DNA from: Dehalococcoidia bacterium
Lineage (GTDB): Bacteria > Chloroflexota > Dehalococcoidia > GIF9 > AB-539-J10
Length of the DNA: 6,579 nucleotides
Direction of reading: 5' to 3'
Assembly: GCA_030627025.1 (NCBI GenBank)
Contig: DAOUSX010000059.1
Location: 1 to 6,579, forward strand
Numbering within the stretch: the stretch's first letter is position 1; each line of letters opens with the position of its first letter. Made by a program: the position numbers and the translations under genes. The notes below the pieces were generated by a model. That model had not been told where the DNA came from, did no database searches, and was given only the letters and a program-made list of their open reading frames with translations. This document shows, piece after piece, positions 5,718 through 6,579 of the stretch.

Positions 5718-6419
5718 ATGCTAAATACTGATTTTTGGTGGCTCTCACCTGAAGAAGTCAGACGATATGGATATATAGACCTTTTCCACCAGGAGCCATA
5801 TTCGGATGAGCCCAACACAAATAAGGGACCGCTCTCATGTCCAATGTTACAGAGCAGGAGGAGATATTCTTTGGAATTCATCAGCCAGTGGAAAGCGAAG
5901 TTCAAGAGTATTAACGTCTTCAGAAGCTTTGCATTGTTCAGCACTGATACCGACGGTGAAGAAATAATTGGTCCATTTTTGCTTGATATAGACCGAACCT
6001 TTGAAAAAGACGGGGGTTATTTAGCGGACCTTGGTAAGGCTCTCGAAGACACCCGCTCGCTGATTAACGAATACTGTTCTAATCTGAAGGATGAGGATTA
6101 TCGAATATTATTCACGGGGCATAAAGGGTTCCATATTGAGATCCACCCAAGAGTCATCAGCATGCCGCCAAACGTAGACCGATGGCAGCACTTTAAAAAT
6201 AAGCGTAAGGAAATCAATAATAGATTTGGAAATGCTTTTGTTGACAAGTTCCACTCTCATGTGCGGTTGCACAACTCCATCAATAGCTGGATAGACTATT
6301 CCGGGCAGAGAATCTATTCTATGAATTTTGAGGTCAACACTAATGAGTTGTTTAGCCTTACTGTCGAGGATATTTCGGCAAGAGCCAAAAATCTAGCCTT
6401 TGGAGCGTTGGAGTTGTAG
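5718..6419 (+). CDS. Small archaeo-eukaryotic primase (PriS/AEP-like) domain protein
   Basis: The 233-residue protein carries the pattern of AEP-superfamily primase/polymerase catalytic domains. FLLDID (87-92) gives the motif I metal-binding pair Asp90 and Asp92. FTGHKGFHIEIHP (132-144) matches motif II (sGxxGxH). VDKFHSHVRLHNSINSW (175-191) resembles the motif III region D..V...R.PgSiN, with Asp176 a candidate third acidic residue. It would make or extend primers on DNA, but the real role (replication of an element, repair, defence) cannot be read from one domain. It is shorter than usual PriS proteins (well over 300 residues), has no zinc-binding Cys cluster and no helicase or ligase fusion. 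The ATG at 5718 is the only in-frame start after the TAA at 5691; GGA (5707-5709) is a weak ribosome binding site. It seems unrelated to the upstream methyl-transfer genes and may belong to an accessory module with the gene beginning at 6571. Distant family assignment; catalytic activity not assured. Confidence 0.68.
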   Translation: MLNTDFWWLSPEEVRRYGYIDLFHQEPYSDEPNTNKGPLSCPMLQSRRRYSLEFISQWKAKFKSINVFRSFALFSTDTDGEEIIGPFLLDIDRTFEKDGGYLADLGKALEDTRSLINEYCSNLKDEDYRILFTGHKGFHIEIHPRVISMPPNVDRWQHFKNKRKEINNRFGNAFVDKFHSHVRLHNSINSWIDYSGQRIYSMNFEVNTNELFSLTVEDISARAKNLAFGALEL

Positions 6420-6422
6420 GTT

Positions 6423-6511
6423 ACAACCCATTATTACTGAAGCCATCTTCTTGTTGCTACACAAACAGCCATCTTGTTGGTTGCCACAGTAGCAGTAGTT
6501 TTGTGGGTTGT
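6423..6511 (+). repeat. Inverted repeat enclosing a tandem imperfect direct repeat after the primase gene
   Basis: ACAACCCA (6423-6430) and TGGGTTGT (6504-6511) are perfect 8-bp inverted arms. Between them AGCCATCTT-CTTGTTGCTACA (6441-6461) recurs with few changes as AGCCATCTT-GTTGGTTGCCACA (6467-6488), 26 bases apart. There is no reading frame of note here. The layout may be regulator binding sites before the gene at 6571, a structured leader, or a small repeat element; no T-run supports a terminator. Confidence 0.4.
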
Positions 6512-6570
6512 TGCCCAGGGTCAAGTAAGCTAACATTGTTACAGAGACAAAGCTTGGCAGGAGGAACAGG

Positions 6571-6579
6571 ATGAAATCA
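6571..6579 (+). CDS. Start of an unidentified gene, cut by the window edge
   Basis: ATG AAA TCA (Met-Lys-Ser) begins six bases after AGGAGG (6559-6564), an excellent ribosome binding site. Only three codons are visible, so nothing can be said of the product. The Shine-Dalgarno quality and same orientation as the primase gene, 151 bases downstream of it, support a real start. Confidence 0.6.

Noticed and set aside
5701..5724. Seven-codon upstream reading frame (ATG at 5701, TAA at 5722) overlapping the primase start
   Set aside because: Such short frames arise easily by chance; it has no ribosome binding site of its own.
5654..5944. Reverse-strand open frame of 96 codons across the primase start
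   Set aside because: No recognisable family, and it overlaps the DNA coding for the N-terminus of the better supported primase-like protein.

Overview
The window is about 6.6 kb. All recognisable genes lie on the + strand. The gene set points to an anaerobe with corrinoid-dependent C1 metabolism: two MttB-superfamily methyltransferases, an AcsE/MtgA-type methyl-pterin methyltransferase and a corrinoid-binding protein. The AcsE-type (tetrahydrofolate) enzyme, the clear Shine-Dalgarno sites and a 'MSLRAERSN'-type palindromic repeat favour a bacterium. Anaerobic Chloroflexota (Dehalococcoidia-like) fit best, but that is inference, and the archaeal-style primase at 5718-6419 keeps the lineage open.

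Positions 1-3609 hold a methyl-transfer operon. The C-terminal end of one MttB-like protein (1-450) is followed by a methyltetrahydrofolate:corrinoid methyltransferase (483-1316). Next come a second, full-length and divergent MttB-like protein (1376-2923) and a corrinoid protein (2920-3609) joined to it by an ATGA overlap. In the expected scheme, an MttB-like protein demethylates a quaternary amine or other methylated substrate onto Co(I) of the corrinoid protein, and the AcsE/MtgA-like protein passes the methyl group to tetrahydrofolate. Neither MttB reading frame contains an in-frame amber codon within the window, so nothing here calls for pyrrolysine.

Positions 3654-5123 encode an asparagine-synthetase-like protein in the same orientation, 44 bases downstream. 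Its glutaminase half has lost the catalytic Cys and neighbouring binding residues, while its ATP-using synthetase half looks intact. This is the most interesting protein of the window: a probable glutamine-independent amide-forming enzyme beside a demethylation operon. Directly after it is a CooC-like P-loop ATPase start that ends after about 70 codons and is read as a gene remnant (5157-5366).

Positions 5367-5717 carry no convincing gene but several inverted repeats, including one arm with three possible partners. Then comes a small archaeo-eukaryotic-type primase domain protein (5718-6419) that looks unrelated to the C1 operon. A short repeat-bearing spacer (6420-6570) ends in a strong ribosome binding site and the first three codons of another gene at 6571.

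The notable points are: (1) the pseudo-glutaminase AsnB homologue in the operon, (2) a palindromic repeat apparently inserted in frame into the methyltransferase gene, (3) two unequal MttB paralogues, (4) a stand-alone primase domain behind structured non-coding DNA.
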